From a bacterium (lineage in GTDB: Bacteria > Bacillota_A > Clostridia > Lachnospirales > Lachnospiraceae), in the NCBI GenBank assembly GCA_004562915.1, contig SFQZ01000044.1:1-24078 (forward strand): DNA of 24,078 bases, read 5' to 3'. Made by a program: the position numbers and the translations under genes. Below are positions 21,570 to 24,078 of the stretch, piece after piece. How positions within the stretch are numbered: the first letter of the stretch is position 1; each line of letters begins with the position of its first letter. The notes under the pieces were generated by a model. The model was not told where the DNA came from. It saw only the letters and a list, made by a program, of their open reading frames with translations, and made no database searches.

Positions 21570-24078
21570 TCAGCAACCACAAATCCCTCTGTTGGACACT
21601 GCATCTACCCAGTAATACAGATTATCTACTTCATGTACCCGAATCATACCTTTCAGTTCCGTATACTCCCCACAAATCTGTTCAAAAAAATCCGGGAGTT
21701 TGGCAAACATTTCCGGTTCATAATGAAGAGTTTTTTCATTATTATAGATTGCTCCATAGATAATTTCCGCTTCTACCAAATCCTGGAACATATGACTTCC
21801 ATAACTTAACTCCGGCATATAACCCGCTCGGTTATCAGAGACCTCACAGACTGCCGAGAAATTGGAAATATCTCCAAAGGTAACCGGGACACCCAATTCC
21901 GGCGAAGATGTGCCAATACGTCCCGGTGTCATAAGCAGCATATGTTTCCCGCTGCCCCGGTAATAACGATTAATCTTTCCGATTGCCGCTGCCGCATCAT
22001 ATTTTTTACCATACGGATACTCATAGTAAAGAACCGGATCCACCTGAACTACCACATCTATTTTTCTTTTTCCGGAAGCTCCCATGGAAGAATCTTTGAT
22101 ATCAAAGAATACTTTTTCCAGTTTCATATTTTTGATATCCACAGACTCGCCTTCCTGTCCCAGATACAAAGGCCGGCATTGCAGAAGATTTACCACAAAA
22201 TCGCCTTCATCATCCATATTCACAGCATATTCTATATCAACAGGGTTTCCATATACCCGTTCCAGTGTTTTCAGGATTTTTTGCATTAATGATGTAAATT
22301 CTTCTTTTTCCAGAAGTTTTTGGCAGCTGACAAACCAGACCTCTCTATTCCTGCCCATCTGATACAGGCGACTTTCCGCTTCATAATCATGTTCCAGCAC
22401 CATTTTTTTATACCATAGAGGAAGTACCGGGAGCAGAGTTTCCATAGATACTTCCGTCAGTTTATTTTCCTGACAATCCAGTACATCAATATACCTCTGG
22501 GAAAATTTATGCTTCTGTTCTACTGTAGTCAATACCGTAACCGTAGGCCGATCCAGATTTGCGAGACGAGGATAATCTTCCTTGGTTCGGTCAACTGCTT
22601 TTGTCCCCAGTCCCATAACAATCCTCAGCATACCCGCCTCCGGGTCCATATCCTGATACCATTTATATGCACTGTGGCTGTAGCCAACTCCTGCTGCTCC
22701 CGGCATAAAATATTTTCCATAATAAGAACCGGAAACTCTCTGTACCAGGATTGCCATCTGTTCATCTTTTTTGTCAAGTCCTCGCAAAAGTCTGTATTCC
22801 AAAGCAGAATAGTCCATGGTACTGGCATATACAGTACGTACTGCCCGTTCAAATTCCTCCAGGCGTTCCTCCGGACTTCCCTGATTGACACAAAATACAG
22901 ATTCATATTTTCCTGCAAATGCATTGCCAAATCCGTCCTCCAGGAAACTGGAGGAACGGACAATAAACGGACTCTGCCCAAAATACTCCAGTACATTCAA
23001 AAACTGTTCCCGTATTTTGGGCGGAAATGTTCCATTCAGCAAATGCTGCTGCAGTTCTTTAGCCACACCAAAATATCCTTCCTGTGTTCTTTGACGGATT
23101 CTCAGTTTCCAGTCTCCGTTGGACACAATATATGTGTAAAACACATCCGAACCGATATAAAATGAATCATGAGGCTCGTTGTGCTCCATATATTCCGGTA
23201 TCTCGGTCTCCGCAATTTTTCTTGCCAGAAGCATACCGCAGGCTTTTCCTCCGATCGCGCCGCTTCCTATCATCCGGTCACGGAGCATAAAATAATCTTC
23301 CGGCTTAAAATATTGTTTTACGAGTTTTCTCAATCGTTTATCCTTAGTCATAGTACTGCGGATAATCTGATTTTCTGTATCTTCACTGAAATGCCCCTGG
23401 GAATATTCCATTTTTGCCATATTAAAAAAACGGTCATGACTGTCATAGTTCTGATCCTGGCTGTTCACTGAAATCTTTTGCAAAGTCTGATAGTATCGGC
23501 TCATACCTACGCCATCTTCCACAGTTACAAATTGACCTGTACTTTTTTTGTAACCGTGGGGCAAGAACATTTTGTCCGAATACCGATTCCACACCTTCAA
23601 AGGGTGAAGGTACACATACTTTTCATTTGAATACACATCCAGCAAAAGCTGCGTTGTATCCCGGATTCTTGCCACTGCATCAAAGGAATGTCTTCCTCTG
23701 ATCAATGGAAAATACGCCACCGTATCCAATTCAAACAGATACGGACAAGTCACTCGGAAAAAATTTCCCATCATTAGATCTGTATACCATACAGACTGAA
23801 GTTCCGAAAGACAGTCAAAAACATAAAATGCATCTACTCCCTGACGGGTAATCTCTTCATGGATTGCCACAGTAAAAGCCTCAAATCCCTCATCAGGGTT
23901 AAACTCTTTCACTTTGATTCCTGATAAATCCTTTAATACCGGATCATGCTGGGCAAAACGAATATATATTACATTTCTCCCATCCTGAACCGCCTGTCTG
24001 GCAAACGGTTCCGCAAACATACGGAATTCATCCAAATCAGATATCTGCCATACCACATTATCTCCCAGACGGATAAAA
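21570..24078 (-). CDS. KaiC-like / PEP-pyruvate-binding fusion protein, 5' end outside window
   Basis: The frame is open to the right edge, so the protein is longer than the 835 residues seen. The codons before GTG 24056 (reading IRLGDNV) are clearly coding. Roughly the first 200 residues resemble a KaiC/RecA-type ATPase core: GDNVVWQISD, VIYIRFAQHDP, a hydrophobic AFYVFDCLSEL strand like Walker B, then DAVARIRDTTQLLLDVY. A PEP-synthase-type ATP-grasp domain follows: MIGSGAIGGKACGMLLARK, FIVRSSSFLEDGFGNAFAGKYESVF, and, near residues 625-645, GNPVDIEYAVN and LLQCRPL. I find no normal GGxTSH phospho-histidine motif; a GRIGTSSPELGVPV stretch is the nearest and lacks the His. So true PEP synthase activity is doubtful. 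The function is unknown; a nucleotide-driven phosphotransferase or regulator is an inference. Confidence 0.85.
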   Translation of the reverse strand, partial: FIRLGDNVVWQISDLDEFRMFAEPFARQAVQDGRNVIYIRFAQHDPVLKDLSGIKVKEFNPDEGFEAFTVAIHEEITRQGVDAFYVFDCLSELQSVWYTDLMMGNFFRVTCPYLFELDTVAYFPLIRGRHSFDAVARIRDTTQLLLDVYSNEKYVYLHPLKVWNRYSDKMFLPHGYKKSTGQFVTVEDGVGMSRYYQTLQKISVNSQDQNYDSHDRFFNMAKMEYSQGHFSEDTENQIIRSTMTKDKRLRKLVKQYFKPEDYFMLRDRMIGSGAIGGKACGMLLARKIAETEIPEYMEHNEPHDSFYIGSDVFYTYIVSNGDWKLRIRQRTQEGYFGVAKELQQHLLNGTFPPKIREQFLNVLEYFGQSPFIVRSSSFLEDGFGNAFAGKYESVFCVNQGSPEERLEEFERAVRTVYASTMDYSALEYRLLRGLDKKDEQMAILVQRVSGSYYGKYFMPGAAGVGYSHSAYKWYQDMDPEAGMLRIVMGLGTKAVDRTKEDYPRLANLDRPTVTVLTTVEQKHKFSQRYIDVLDCQENKLTEVSMETLLPVLPLWYKKMVLEHDYEAESRLYQMGRNREVWFVSCQKLLEKEEFTSLMQKILKTLERVYGNPVDIEYAVNMDDEGDFVVNLLQCRPLYLGQEGESVDIKNMKLEKVFFDIKDSSMGASGKRKIDVVVQVDPVLYYEYPYGKKYDAAAAIGKINRYYRGSGKHMLLMTPGRIGTSSPELGVPVTFGDISNFSAVCEVSDNRAGYMPELSYGSHMFQDLVEAEIIYGAIYNNEKTLHYEPEMFAKLPDFFEQICGEYTELKGMIRVHEVDNLYYWVDAVSNRGICGC

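Overview
The window looks like chromosome of a gut Lachnospiraceae-type Firmicute (Blautia, Ruminococcus or a relative). This is inferred from gene content, strong AGGAGG ribosome sites, sigma-A promoters, and the mix of host- and diet-glycan enzymes with a KaiC-like/PEP-synthase-like protein; no rRNA or marker gene fixes the species. Most genes lie on the minus strand. I see no tRNA, rRNA, IS element, prophage or CRISPR array.

Layout, left to right. (1) 1-246: the end of a bacterial SH3-domain gene that has lost its 5' part. (2) 399-3553: an inositol-type operon read leftwards (iolJ-like aldolase, iolE, iron alcohol dehydrogenase) with a clear promoter and a palindrome inside it, ended by a hairpin at 277-318. 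(3) 3634-7169: biotin operon bioY-bioB-bioD-bioA with a BirA operator. It lacks bioF and all pimelate genes. (4) 7258-10622: a GH112 galactosyl-hexosamine/rhamnose phosphorylase divergent from an AraC regulator. (5) 10658-11115: two 55-residue ORFs. The second has a strong promoter followed by an attenuator-like terminator hairpin in its leader. (6) 11222-13635: GH42 beta-galactosidase followed by a VOC/glyoxalase protein, with a 23-bp palindrome and a cre-like box upstream. (7) 13899-14801: an EamA-type exporter. (8) 14873-17597: a GH13 alpha-glucosidase divergent from a second AraC regulator. (9) 17624-20515: GH32 beta-fructosidase and GH91 inulin fructotransferase/difructose-anhydride hydrolase in one operon, beside a 5'-deleted LacI-family regulator. 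(10) 21570-24078: a large protein joining a KaiC-like region to a PEP/pyruvate-binding domain, cut by the window edge.

The most distinctive unit is GH32-GH91. Neither protein has a signal peptide, so the pair reads as a cytosolic route for an imported difructose anhydride: GH91 would open the dianhydride to inulobiose and GH32 would split that to fructose. No transporter for any of the sugars is in the window. The glycan enzymes here are small stand-alone cassettes, mostly one or two enzymes plus a regulator, so uptake and downstream sugar metabolism must be encoded elsewhere.
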